The notes: a model not told the origin generated them from the sequence alone. Shown: positions 28,401 through 37,876, counted from the stretch's first letter. The stretch is 64,000 nt of DNA from CAHJXF01 sp038254545 (GCA_038254545.1 JBBSGB010000006.1:1-64000), one strand, 5' to 3'. Translations and numbers: made by a program.

Positions 28401-29007
28401 CGTTCTTCTTGTCGCGGCGCTGTTTGAAAATCCAGTCTGTGACGCGGTCCGCCAGTTTTTCTTCCGCGATGATTCTTTGCACCGTCATGCCGGGCGAGCC
28501 GTCATGCAACTGCCCCAGGGCCATGCCCCACTCGTCCCCGATCACCTTGTGATGCTTGATCATCAAGTACGCGAGGGCGTCGATCGATCCGTTGGCGTCG
28601 GTCGAATTGGCGGCGTCAGTCGAAGCTTGCATTGCAGACGGTTGCTCGACCCAACCCTGGGGTTTGGCCGTGTTGAACACATCGATGAGCAAGCCTCGGA
28701 GAGCCTTGGCAACGCGGTGCAGGGTTTCGGTGGCACCGGTGTCGGACGAGACTTCGATCATCAGGAGCGACTTGTTGCCGCGCGATGGTGGCGGCGTGTC
28801 GCCATCCATCGGCGAGCATGAGTCGACCACCGCGATGCTGAGGAAATGAATCAGGCGCGGTTCTCGTCTTAGCGCGGTGAGCCATTGCTGATTGGGTTGA
28901 TTGTCCCCAGGCGACGTCTCTTTTTTCAGGATGCCTTCGACCTCTTCGATTTTTTTCTTGTCTCCCTCGAAAGGAATGACGATGGTGATGAACCCATTGG
29001 CTCTCAT
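25484..29007 (-). pseudogene. Very large membrane-anchored DyP-type haem peroxidase with one frameshift
   Basis: The C-terminal half is a DyP-type peroxidase: the distal GFADGVSQPAI motif has Asp near residue 794, and the proximal haem ligand lies in CPLGAHIRRANPRD (His near 1021). Ahead of it are about 600 extra residues: an N-terminal soluble domain starting MRANGFITIVIPFEG, four hydrophobic segments at about 269-287, 311-328, 334-350 and 355-377, and a further soluble domain. Usual DyP enzymes have 300-500 residues. The frame stops at 25765, but the expected DyP ending (ENKKAVEPDVGLMFMCLNAD, then YFFMPGAAALKFLSQY) continues in another frame to 25484. One missing base near 25801 explains this, and restoring it gives 1174 residues. 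The ATG at 29007 overlaps the P450 stop (ATGA), which fixes the start and shows coupling. All haem-site residues lie before the frameshift. Confidence 0.8.
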
Positions 29008-30380
29008 GAGGCTGATCCCTTCTTGGCAACGGGGGGTTCGGCCTTCGAGATCTCGAGTTCGATCGGCATCGCGCCGCGATACCGCGTTCGCCCCGCGCGC
29101 CTGATCGCGCGTCTTTTCGTCAGCAGCGCCTTGAAGCACTGCGTGAGGTGCGCGCGTGCGATCAGCAGCCCCACGCATGCGTGCATGCCGGAGCCGAAGT
29201 GCAGGTGGTCGGATTTCGGCCGGGTCCAGTCGAACTTACCCGGCTCGACGATGCGAAGCGGATCGAACATCGCCGCAAACGACATCGCCCACACGATGCT
29301 GCCCTTCCTGATCCGCTTCTCGCGCGGCGTACCCTCGGCCAGAACGTAGTCTTGCGTACAGATGCGGAACGGACCCGCATTGATCGGCCTGAACCGCAGG
29401 GCTTCAAAGAGCACGCATTCGAGTCGCGCATCGTCGCCGGTGCCGGTGGATCTGACGGCTTCTTCAAGAGCCTGCGGCTTGTCGAGCAACACCTCGAGGA
29501 TGTGTGCGGCCGCCATCGTGTTGCTCGTCACGAAGGCGACGATCATGCTCATTAGGATTGCGCGAATCTGGTTGAAGTCGCGGCCGTCCTGCTCGAGCGA
29601 GGATTTGCCGGCCTTCGCATGAGCGACCATGTTCGCAACTACGGTTCTTTCGTTGATCGGCTTGCGCGCTTCGTTGTGGAGCGCCTGTTCGATGAAGTAG
29701 CGCAGATACGCAGCGGCTTCATCCGCAGCCTTGCCTTCGATGGGCGGCTTCTTGAAGAGATGGCCGCTGATCGTGAACGTCGCATACGCGAACTTCAACC
29801 GGTCGGGTCCGAGCGGAACGCCGAAGTACTGCTCGCAAATGTCCAGCGCGACCTCGATGAAGAGGCCCTGGACCGCATCGAATTTCGTCTGTTCAGCGGC
29901 GGTTGGCACGCAGTTCTTGGCGGACTGCGCCGCCAGCAGCACGACTCTGGTCGCGATTTCGCCGCGCGGGAACGCGCACATCACCAGGCTTAGATGCGCG
30001 TCGTGAGCCTTGGGCTTGTCGATACCAAGGATGTAGGGGGTACCACGCGACTTGCCGCCGTTGAGGCGCGCAATCTCCTTGGCGGCAGGCACCCTGAAGA
30101 TGTCGGGGCGGCTCAACACATCGATCACTTCGTCATAGCGACCGACGAATCTCACGAAGAACTGCGGCACCGGCAACGCACGCACGATCCATAGCGCCCA
30201 TCGCGGCGGGGTGACGAACAGCCTTGCGATGAAGCCCGAACCCTTCGGCTTCTTCTCCCAGTTATCCCAGTCCGGCGGTTCGTCGGCTTGCGCAGACAAT
30301 GGGCCGGGGGCGCGCGCGACCGGCGGCTCCTCTTGCGCCGCGCGGGATGCACCGTAGGGCTGCTCCATCAGATCGGTCAT
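29004..30380 (-). CDS. Cytochrome P450 with an atypical I-helix
   Basis: A 458-residue soluble P450. The haem-thiolate loop is HFGSGMHACVG with Cys402; the K-helix ExxR is FEALRFRP. The I-helix reads VAFVTSNTMAAAHILEV, so the usual acid of the A-G-x-D/E-T-T motif is Asn while Thr is kept. The acid normally helps protonate and split O2; its loss is known in P450s that rearrange peroxides rather than activate O2, so peroxide-driven chemistry is my inference. No ferredoxin or reductase gene is adjacent, which agrees with that idea. Translation starts at ATG 30380, 15 bases after the cyclase stop, or at ATG 30368. The stop overlaps the peroxidase start, so P450 and peroxidase are translated together. 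Confidence 0.9.
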   Translation of the reverse strand: MTDLMEQPYGASRAAQEEPPVARAPGPLSAQADEPPDWDNWEKKPKGSGFIARLFVTPPRWALWIVRALPVPQFFVRFVGRYDEVIDVLSRPDIFRVPAAKEIARLNGGKSRGTPYILGIDKPKAHDAHLSLVMCAFPRGEIATRVVLLAAQSAKNCVPTAAEQTKFDAVQGLFIEVALDICEQYFGVPLGPDRLKFAYATFTISGHLFKKPPIEGKAADEAAAYLRYFIEQALHNEARKPINERTVVANMVAHAKAGKSSLEQDGRDFNQIRAILMSMIVAFVTSNTMAAAHILEVLLDKPQALEEAVRSTGTGDDARLECVLFEALRFRPINAGPFRICTQDYVLAEGTPREKRIRKGSIVWAMSFAAMFDPLRIVEPGKFDWTRPKSDHLHFGSGMHACVGLLIARAHLTQCFKALLTKRRAIRRAGRTRYRGAMPIELEISKAEPPVAKKGSAS

Positions 30381-30395
30381 GCCCAGCCTCTCGGT

Positions 30396-33300
30396 TCAAG
30401 TCGCGGTGGCAAGGATCTCTTTTTCCCGTTCGACATCGGCAGGCACGCGTTGGCGATCCGACGATGCGATCCCATCGAGCAAACGCCTGCCCTCGTCGTT
30501 GGCGCCGCGCTCGGTCAACAACGCGGCCAGGTCTCGCGTAGTGCGCAATTCCCACAGCATCGCGCCTTGCCTGCGCGAGATGTCGAGCGAATGCCGGAAC
30601 GCCTCTTCGGCGGCGCCCTCGTCATGCATGGCGTGCAGGATCGTGCCGTGGACGCGGTGGATCTCGGCCGCATCCCAGCACTGCCAGGTCGAGTCCATCA
30701 CGGCCAGTGCCTCTTCGACCAACGCCAATGCCTCGGCGGTCCTTTCCGCCCACCATGCGCCTCGGCCGACATGCGCAAGAACCCCGACACATAGAGCATG
30801 GTGCCCGCGGCCCGATAAGCGGCCAGCCCGCACGCGATCAGCGGCAACCCGGACTCGAAACGGCCCTGCGCGGCCAAGCACCAGCCTCTCAGGATGCTGG
30901 CCACCGCCTCGTAATAGGCGATGCCGTTGTCGGCCAGCACGGCCTCGAGCTCTTCGATGTCCCGCAACGCTTCCACCGGCGTGCCCAGCGTCAGCGTCAC
31001 GAATGCGCGGCCGCACAAGGCGTGCGCAAGCGTGTACACGTGCCCGATCTGCCGCGCCTCGTGGATCGTCATGTCGCTGTACATGTTCGCGTCGGCGAAG
31101 CGTCCCATGCACATCAGCGCCCAAGATCGATAGAGCAGCATGACGACCTTCGGATCGTCGACCGTGAACGCCGCATACATCGCGCGGCGCGCGGGATCGT
31201 AGAGCGCAAGGCCGGCGTCGACATCGGCAACGGCTTCGGAGAACTCACCGAGAAAATACCGTGTGCAGCCGCGAAAACGATGACCCATCAATGACCAGAT
31301 CGGGTCGGAGCCGGGTTTCGAACGCTCGGCGCCGCGTTCGTAGACTTCGTTGGCGAGCCGTTGTGCGGCCGGAAAATCGGCGCGCATCAGCGCGTGCGTC
31401 CACAGCCCGTGCATGACTGCGAGCGTCTGCGGCGGATCGGGCAGCCGCGCGCATAGCGCCTGGGCCTTCCTGAATGTGTCGCCGGTACTGACCATCGCAT
31501 AGCCTTGCGTCGCGATTTGCGCCATGCCGATGGCGATCGTCAGGTCGAGTTCGCATTGGCGACGCCACGGCGTGTCCTCGAGCTGCGCGATCAGCGCCTC
31601 GCCCTGGCACAGATGACCGAGTGCTTCGGCCATGGCCGAGCGCCTGAGCGCCTGATGTCCGGCGCGCAGCCAATGGCCGACCGCCTTGTCGATGACGCGT
31701 GCTTCGGTGTAGTGCCAGGCCAGCACGTCCGGATGCCTGTCCGCGATATCGGACTGATGCTTTCGAGCGCGGCAGCGATGCGCGTGTGGATGGCGTGCCG
31801 CTTGTCCCTGATCATGATGGCGTGGGCCGCGTCACGGATCAGGGCGTGCTTGAAGCTGTAGCGCGACACGCTCCCCTGATCGCGCACCAGGATTCCCGAG
31901 CTGACGAGAGTCTCGAGCAGCGCGTCGAGATCGTCGTCGGGGTCGGCAATCAGGCGCAGCAGGTCGCTCGAGAATTCGCGACCGATCGCGGACGCGAGCT
32001 GCGCGATTTCGCGGGCGCGACCGAGACGATCCAGGCGCGCGAGCAATGAAGTCTGCAAGGAAAAAGGAAGCTGCCCTCTTTCCGCGCTGACCGCATGGGT
32101 TTCCAGACCGAGCGCCTGGTTTTCGACGATCGCCTTGGTCACTTCCTCGATGAATAGCGGCAGTCCGTCGGTGCGCTCGACGATTTCGGCAACCAGGCGC
32201 GGTTGCAGGAATTGCTCGGCTGCCACGATGTGAACCAGCGCGGCGCTGATCTCGGGCGCCAATGGCGTGAGCATCATCTGCGTGACGTTCGGGTAGTGCA
32301 GCCATGCCGGCTGGAAATCCGGTCTCGCGAGCACCAGGACCAGAACCGGGATGTTGGCAAGTCGCTCGAACCCCTGCTCGATCAGAAGGCGCGAGGTGTC
32401 GTCACTCCAATGCGCGTCTTCGAAAATTACCAGCGCGGTTTTCTTCCTCGCGGCGCGCTCGATCTGGAACAGCAGCGCATGCATGGTCCGGTTGCGCCTC
32501 GACTGCGGGCTCAGCGTTGCGATAGCGGCCGCGCCGTCGTGCTTCAACGCCAGCAGTTCGGCCAGCAGGGCGAACTCTTCCGCGCTCGCGTCGATCAGGA
32601 TGTCGCCGAGCTTCTTGAGCCGGACCTCTTCGGAATCGTCGCGCCTGAATCCGGCCGCTCGCTCCAGGAAGGAGATGAAGGGGTAGAGCGTCGAACCCTG
32701 CCGGTGAGGCGCGCACGCGAATCGAACGATCTGCGTCGAGTCGCCGCCGACATCGTCGGCGATCGAAGCGGCGAGGCGAGACTTGCCGATCCCGGCATCG
32801 CCGCTGATCAGGACGGCCCCGCCATTACCCATCGACGCCTCATGCCATCGCTCCAGCAGCGTGGTGCGAAAGCCGTCGCGATCGAGCATCGGTGTCACGA
32901 GGGTGCCGCGCTGCGCTTCGAAACGGTTGGCAACCTGTTTCGAGTCGAGTACCTGCCAGACCTCGACCGGTTCGGCGATTCCCTTCAGGTGGCGCAATCC
33001 GAGTCCTTGCCACTCGAACAAGTCTCCGAGCATGCGCCGCGTATTAGCGTCGACCAGCACGGTGCCGGGCTTCGCACTGCACTGCAGGCGCGCCGCGACG
33101 TGCGCTGCTTCTCCCGCGATATCGAGTGCGCCTGGCACCACGTGGGCGTGCAGGTTGCCGACCACCACGAGACCGGTGGATATACCGATGCGGATCTGCA
33201 GCGGCGTGGCGCCGGCGAGCTTTCGTTCCGCTACACGCGCAAGCGTGGCGAGCGCGGCATGTACCGCGCGCTCGGCATCGTCTTCATGCGCCTGGGGATA

Positions 33301-33737
33301 CCCGAAATAGATCAGCGCGCCGTCGCCGATATAGCGCGCCACATAGCCGCCGAACTCGCCGACCGACTGCGCGACGACGCGATAGAGTCCTCGATGGCGT
33401 CGTTGAAGTCCTCGGGGTCGGCCTGCGTGGCGAGCGTGGTCGAGTCCACCAGATCGCAGAACACCACCGTAAGCTGCCGCCGCTCGAACGGCGACGCGGG
33501 ATGCGAGCGACGCCGGCGGTCGGCACCCTTGTCCTCGGCCCTGTCGTGTGCGCCCCGCTTGTCGTCCGCCCTCTTCTCGTCGGCTCGTGGGAGGCGCGCC
33601 ACAGGTTCGCGGGTTTCGTCGCTGAGGCTCCAGCCGCATTGGGCGCAGAAGTTGCTGCCCGAATGCGCCAGAACGCCACAACGACCGCATCGCCGCACGT
33701 CGGACCCGCGCTCGAACATTGAATCGCGGTCTGTCAT
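30396..33737 (-). pseudogene. Zinc-ribbon/class III nucleotide cyclase/AAA-ATPase/TPR signalling protein with three frameshifts
   Basis: Reading across three frames gives one protein of about 1114 residues. It begins at ATG 33737 behind a strong GGAGGG site. A zinc ribbon (CGRCG, then CAQCG) is followed by a class III cyclase domain starting ERRQLTVVFCDLVDSTTL, with the second metal Asp in VARYIGDGALIYFGYP, so both catalytic Asp are present. A STAND-like ATPase follows (P-loop SGDAGIGKSRLA, Walker B LVIFEDAHWSDD), then TPR-like helical repeats to the end. Frame breaks occur near 33392, 31760 and 30759, and each is repaired by adding one base: AIRGLYRVV, ALESHQSDIADRHP and SAEAAWWAERTAEAL become continuous. 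The substrate (ATP or GTP) cannot be read. It sits between a membrane peptide with a Crp-type regulator upstream and the P450 gene 15 bases downstream. Confidence 0.8.
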
Positions 33738-33845
33738 GTTTTGCCCTCCCAAGCAAAAGACGCCACCCGACCGATATTGCTGCCTCTCGCTCCGATCCAA
33801 CTCAACGACCGGCGACGCCATCCCAAACGAATAGGTTGGATGGCA

Positions 33846-33971
33846 TCAAATGATGATCGCCTGCAGCGCCGGAAACGTTGAAACCACAACGAACGCAACC
33901 AGCACAGACGCAAGCGACACATGCATGACCGAATCGAGCGTCGGCTGTTCCAATCTCTTGAAGAATTTCAT
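33846..33971 (-). CDS. 41-residue single-pass membrane peptide
   Basis: A small gene with a strong ribosome site (GGGAGG five bases before ATG 33971). The product starts MKFFKRLEQPTLDSVMHV, basic at the N-terminus, and continues with a hydrophobic stretch of about 25 residues (LASVLVAFVVVSTFPALQ) ending in three Ile. This pattern predicts one membrane helix with the N-terminus in the cytoplasm. It resembles no family I know. It lies 108 bases upstream of the cyclase start and 140 bases after the Crp-type gene, all on one strand. A stem of GCCATCC (33817-33823) with GGATGGC (33838-33844) follows its stop codon and may stabilise or separate the transcript. A role as a small regulator or anchor for the membrane-bound peroxidase is conceivable but only inferred. 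Confidence 0.6.
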   Translation of the reverse strand: MKFFKRLEQPTLDSVMHVSLASVLVAFVVVSTFPALQAIII

Positions 33972-34111
33972 CTGAACCTCCCGCGTATGTTTGGCTCGCC
34001 ACGGTATCTGCGAGCAATTTCATATTAGGTGAGGGCTCAATGAATTCCCGGTGCAAGCGGCATAGCCTCGATGTGTAATATTCACGCGTTAAAACAAGGA
34101 ACCCGCTCGAT

Positions 34112-34831
34112 TTACCAGCCCGCTGGTGGTTTTCGGTGGATCACGATCCGGTTTCTGTCGACGGAAATATAGTTTCCTTTTTCCAGATCCTTGAATATCC
34201 GGCTGACCATTTCACGCGAGGAACCGACGCGATCGGCAATGCCCTGTTGCGTCAACCGTTCTTCGATGACCCATTCCTCACCGACCTGCGTGGCGCGCTG
34301 CATGAGGAAGCGCACCACTCGTCCATAGACATCTTCCAACGCCAGGCTCTTGACGTTCTGATTCGAAGCCCGCAACAGCCGGATCAATTTCGAAATCACG
34401 TGCAATGCAAAACCGGGATTTTGCGAAATCATTTCCTTGAAATCGCTGGCCCTGATCATCGAGCAACTTGTCGCCTCGAGCGTCATTACCGACGCGGATC
34501 GCACGCCACCGTCGAGTATCGGTTCGCCCAGAATATCTCCGGGCCCGTAATTATCGAAAATGATTTCCCGACCGGATTCATTGGTCGAATAGATCTTTCC
34601 CTTGCCTGAATTGATCAGATACACCGCATCGCCGGGGTCACCTTCGTGAATGATGATGGTCCGCGGAGGAAAGAATTTGGTTTGCCCTCGCGCGGCAATT
34701 GCGTCGAGCAATTCCAACTCGACGCGGCGCGCTCGAGAAGCATCTTCCAAAACCATGATTGGATTCAGCCTGACGTGTGGGTAGACCCATCGGATGAAAT
34801 CGGTCAACCGCCGCAGTGTGTTCGCGGACAA
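34112..34831 (-). CDS. Crp/Fnr-family transcriptional regulator
   Basis: A 239-residue regulator with an N-terminal cyclic-nucleotide-binding fold (about residues 40-150: FFPPRTIIIHEGDPGDAVYLI, then GPGDILGEPIL) and a C-terminal winged helix (about 175-235). The recognition part is LTQQGIADRVGSSREMVSRI, which closely matches Crp. The Fnr cysteines are absent, so it is not an oxygen-sensing iron-sulfur protein. The cAMP phosphate-binding signature is only partly kept, so the ligand is uncertain. ATG 34831 is used; ATG 34756 would remove a 25-residue extension and may be the true start. It lies upstream of the peptide-cyclase-P450-peroxidase genes on the same strand, a context that suggests it regulates them in response to the cyclase product. 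Confidence 0.88.
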   Translation of the reverse strand: MSANTLRRLTDFIRWVYPHVRLNPIMVLEDASRARRVELELLDAIAARGQTKFFPPRTIIIHEGDPGDAVYLINSGKGKIYSTNESGREIIFDNYGPGDILGEPILDGGVRSASVMTLEATSCSMIRASDFKEMISQNPGFALHVISKLIRLLRASNQNVKSLALEDVYGRVVRFLMQRATQVGEEWVIEERLTQQGIADRVGSSREMVSRIFKDLEKGNYISVDRNRIVIHRKPPAGW

Positions 34832-34957
34832 GGAGAAGCGTCAAGAGCGTCGAAAAACGCCGATTGGCGTTTCCGGTGAGCGAGTCTCTACAATCCGCTC
34901 ATTGCAATCCACTCGAATGCAATTGGTTCGCTGCGGCTCGCTCATCACAATCCATCC

Positions 34958-36388
34958 ATGCACGCACATTTCATTGGCAATAGTTGGTCCGACCCGGCGT
35001 CCGGACCCGGGATCGACGTCGTCGATCCCTCGGACGGCCAGGTCTTCGACGCCATCGCACGCGGGAATCCCGGTGACATCGACGCCGCGGTGCGCGCCGC
35101 GCGTCGTGGGTTCGAGGGCGCGTGGGGTCGGCATTCGCCGGCCGAGCGCGGTCGCGCGATGCAGAAGCTCGCGACGCTCCTGTCGGACCACGCCGAAGAA
35201 CTCGCGCAGATCGAAGCGAAGGATTGCGGCAAGCCCTTGAAGCAGGCGCGCGCCGATGCAGCCGCGGTTGCGCGCTACTTCGAGTTCTATGCGGGCGCGG
35301 CCGACAAGCTCCACGGTCAGACGATTCCGTATCAGCGCGACACCACGGTCATGACGATCCGCGAGCCGCACGGCGTGACCGGCCACATCATTCCCTGGAA
35401 TTATCCGCTGCAGATCTTCGGGCGCAGCGTGGGCGGCGCACTCGCGGCCGGCAACGCCTGCGTCGTCAAGCCGGCCGAAGACGCGTGCCTGTCGTTGCTG
35501 CGCGTGGCCGAGCTCGCCGCCGAGGTCCTGCCTGCCGGCGCGCTCAACATCGTGACCGGCTATGGACACGAGGCAGGCAATGCGCTCGCCAAGCATCCCG
35601 ACGTCGATCACCTGTCGTTCACCGGATCACCGGCGATCGGCAAGGTGGTGGTGCGCGCCGCGGCCGAGCATCACACGCCGGTCACGCTCGAGCTCGGCGG
35701 CAAGTCGCCACAGGTGGTCTTTGCCGATGCGGACTTCGACGCGATGCTGCCCGCGGTCATCAATGCGATCGTGCAGAACGCGGGGCAAACTTGTTCGGCG
35801 GGCAGCCGCCTGCTGGTCGAGCGCGCTGCGTATGACCAGGTGCTCGACCTGCTCGCGTCGGTCTTCGAGAGCCTGAAGGTCGGACCCGCGACGATGGATC
35901 TCGATTGCGGACCGTTGATCCGCCGCACGCAGTTGCAACGCGTGTGGGACTTTCTTTCCGACGCACAGCACGACGGCATACCGATCGTGGCGCAAGGGCG
36001 TGTGGTCGACGAGGCACCCGAAGGCGGCTTCTACCAGGCGCCCACCTTGTTTCGCGACGTGCCGCCTTCGCATCGCCTCGCGCAGCAGGAAGTTTTCGGT
36101 CCGGTGCTCGCGGCGATGGCCTTCGAGGACGAGGCCGATGCGATCCGTCTCGCGAACGGCACGGCCTTCGGGCTGGTGGCGGGCGTGTGGACGCGCGACG
36201 GCGCGCGGCAGATGCGCATGGCGCGCGCGATTCGCAGCGGCCAGGTGTTCGTCAACAATTATGGAGCGGGTGGCGGCGTCGAGCTGCCGTTCGGCGGCGT
36301 CGGCGCGAGCGGCCACGGCCGCGAAAAAGGCTTCGAGGCCCTGTATGGCTTCACGACCCTGAAGACGATTGCGATCCGCCACGGTTGA
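34958..36388 (+). CDS. NAD(P)-dependent aldehyde dehydrogenase
   Basis: A 476-residue aldehyde dehydrogenase. The cofactor and fold segments are IIPWNYPLQIFG and VKPAEDACLS, the coenzyme loop is FTGSPAIGK, the general base Glu lies in LELGGKSPQVVF, and the nucleophile Cys in NAGQTCSAGSRLLVE. EVFGPVLAAMAFED and the C-terminal PFGGVGASGHGREKG complete the family pattern. It resembles the betaine-aldehyde/gamma-aminobutyraldehyde group, with the substrate unresolved. It is divergent from the Crp-type gene (126-base gap) and is followed 31 bases later by an SDR gene, so the two probably act in the same oxidation pathway. Confidence 0.92.
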   Translation: MHAHFIGNSWSDPASGPGIDVVDPSDGQVFDAIARGNPGDIDAAVRAARRGFEGAWGRHSPAERGRAMQKLATLLSDHAEELAQIEAKDCGKPLKQARADAAAVARYFEFYAGAADKLHGQTIPYQRDTTVMTIREPHGVTGHIIPWNYPLQIFGRSVGGALAAGNACVVKPAEDACLSLLRVAELAAEVLPAGALNIVTGYGHEAGNALAKHPDVDHLSFTGSPAIGKVVVRAAAEHHTPVTLELGGKSPQVVFADADFDAMLPAVINAIVQNAGQTCSAGSRLLVERAAYDQVLDLLASVFESLKVGPATMDLDCGPLIRRTQLQRVWDFLSDAQHDGIPIVAQGRVVDEAPEGGFYQAPTLFRDVPPSHRLAQQEVFGPVLAAMAFEDEADAIRLANGTAFGLVAGVWTRDGARQMRMARAIRSGQVFVNNYGAGGGVELPFGGVGASGHGREKGFEALYGFTTLKTIAIRHG

Positions 36389-36419
36389 TGGCTCACGAGC
36401 AAAACGAAATGGAGAACTC

Positions 36420-37178
36420 ATGCGCTTGAAAGACAAGGTTGCGATCGTCACCGGCGGTGGCTCGGGATTCGGCGAAGGCATCGCGCTCACCTTCGCGCGC
36501 GAAGGCGCGAGGGTGGTTGTAGCCGACGTCAACCAGGCAGCAGCGGCGCGCGTGGCCGACGCGATCGTTGCCTCCGGAGGCAACGCGATCGCGGTGCAGG
36601 CCGACGTATCGAAGGATGCCGATATCGCTCGACTGCTTGCCGCGACGCTGGCCGCATTCGCCGACGCGCACATCGTCGTCAACAACGCAGGCACCACGCA
36701 TCGCAACCAACCGATGCTCGACGTCGATGAAGCCGAGTTCGACCGCGTCTATGCGGTCAACGTAAAGAGTATTTACCTGTCGGCAAGGCATTTCGTACCC
36801 CACTTTCGCAAGCAGGGCGGTGGCGTGTTCGTGAACATCGCATCGACCGCCGGCGTGCGCCCGCGCCCCGGCCTCACCTGGTACAACGGCAGCAAGGGCG
36901 CCGTGATCGTGACGAGCCGTTCGATGGCCGCCGAACTCGGGCCCGACAACATCCGCGTCAACTGCGTGAACCCGGTGATCGGTGCGACCGGCCTGCTCAC
37001 CGAATTCATGGGCACCGAAGACACGCCCGAGAATCGCAAACGCTTTCTCGCGACCATACCGATGGGACGCTTCTCGACGCCGGAGGATGTCGCGAACGCC
37101 TGCCTCTATCTCGCGTCGGACGAGGCGCGCTTCATCACCGGCGTGTGCCTCGAAGTCGATGGGGGTCGGTGCGTGTGA
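36420..37178 (+). CDS. Short-chain dehydrogenase/reductase
   Basis: A 252-residue classical SDR. The cofactor motif is TGGGSGFGEG, with Asp in VVADVN pointing to NAD preference, followed by NNAG. The catalytic Ser lies in NIASTAGV and the YxxxK pair in WYNGSKGAVIV, and the product ends GVCLEVDGGRCV. The ATG at 36420 has GGAG a few bases upstream and starts with the family's MRLKDKVAIVTGG. It follows the aldehyde dehydrogenase in the same orientation and ends directly against the convergent nitroreductase gene. The substrate is likely a hydroxy acid or alcohol feeding the dehydrogenase, inferred from context. Confidence 0.9.
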   Translation: MRLKDKVAIVTGGGSGFGEGIALTFAREGARVVVADVNQAAAARVADAIVASGGNAIAVQADVSKDADIARLLAATLAAFADAHIVVNNAGTTHRNQPMLDVDEAEFDRVYAVNVKSIYLSARHFVPHFRKQGGGVFVNIASTAGVRPRPGLTWYNGSKGAVIVTSRSMAAELGPDNIRVNCVNPVIGATGLLTEFMGTEDTPENRKRFLATIPMGRFSTPEDVANACLYLASDEARFITGVCLEVDGGRCV

Positions 37179-37868
37179 TCAAAGCCAGCTCACGATCTCG
37201 GCCAGCGGCTTCTTGATGCCGCCGTGCACCGGAACCCGGCAGCCTTCTTTCGGATAACCGACCACGAGCAGGATCACCGGCTTCTCCCACGCCGGCCGTT
37301 CGCAGATCTCGTTCAGGAAATTCATCGGGCTCGGCGTGTGCGTCAACGCCGCGAGGCCGGCGTGATGCAGCGCTGCGATCAGAAATCCGCTGGCGATACC
37401 GACCGACTCGGGCACGTAATAGTGCTTGACCATGCGGCCGTCGGGACGCTGGCCCGACTTGACCGCGAAGATCGCGATCAAGACCGGCGCTTCCTCGAGA
37501 AAAGGCTTCTCCCAATCGGTACCCAGAGGCGCCAATGCCTCCAACCATTCCTTGGGCGCGCGACCCGAATAGAACGCGCGCTCTTCTTCTTCAGCGGCCA
37601 CGCGGATGCGTGCTTTCTTCTCGGGATCGCGAATCACGACGAAGTGCCACGGCTGCTGGTTCGCGCCCGAAGGTGCGGTTCCGGCGGCCGCGAGGCATGC
37701 GCGAATCACCGCATCGGCCACATCCTTCGACGAGAACTCGCGGACGCTGCGGCGTCGTTGAAGCTCGGCGTGAAAGGCTTGTGCACGCGACGTCATCTCC
37801 TCGGGTGGATAACGTCGATAGTCGGGCAACGCTTCGAGAACGAGCGACGAGGGCTTGGAGTCCGACAT
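37179..37868 (-). CDS. Nitroreductase-family FMN oxidoreductase
   Basis: A 229-residue nitroreductase-fold protein with the FMN-binding start RRRSVREFSSKDV, the substrate/FMN segment APSGANQQPWHFVVI, and the distal FLIAALHHAGLAALTHTPSP. The arrangement APSGANQQPWHF and the length resemble the branch that includes BluB and iodotyrosine deiodinase rather than classical NfsA or NfsB; the precise reaction is not evident. It starts at ATG 37868, eight bases after the TRAP large-permease stop codon on the same strand, so it is the last gene of the transporter operon. Confidence 0.85.
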   Translation of the reverse strand: MSDSKPSSLVLEALPDYRRYPPEEMTSRAQAFHAELQRRRSVREFSSKDVADAVIRACLAAAGTAPSGANQQPWHFVVIRDPEKKARIRVAAEEEERAFYSGRAPKEWLEALAPLGTDWEKPFLEEAPVLIAIFAVKSGQRPDGRMVKHYYVPESVGIASGFLIAALHHAGLAALTHTPSPMNFLNEICERPAWEKPVILLVVGYPKEGCRVPVHGGIKKPLAEIVSWL

Positions 37869-37876
37869 GAGGGCTG

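Noticed and set aside
34072..34086. Crp-type operator TGTGTAATATTCACG upstream of the peptide-cyclase genes
   Set aside because: It resembles TGTGA-N6-TCACA but the spacing is one base short and the symmetry is imperfect, so I do not list it as a site.
25484..34831. Encapsulin cargo system around the DyP peroxidase
   Set aside because: No shell-protein gene is present, and the peroxidase has membrane helices and no recognisable cargo tag.
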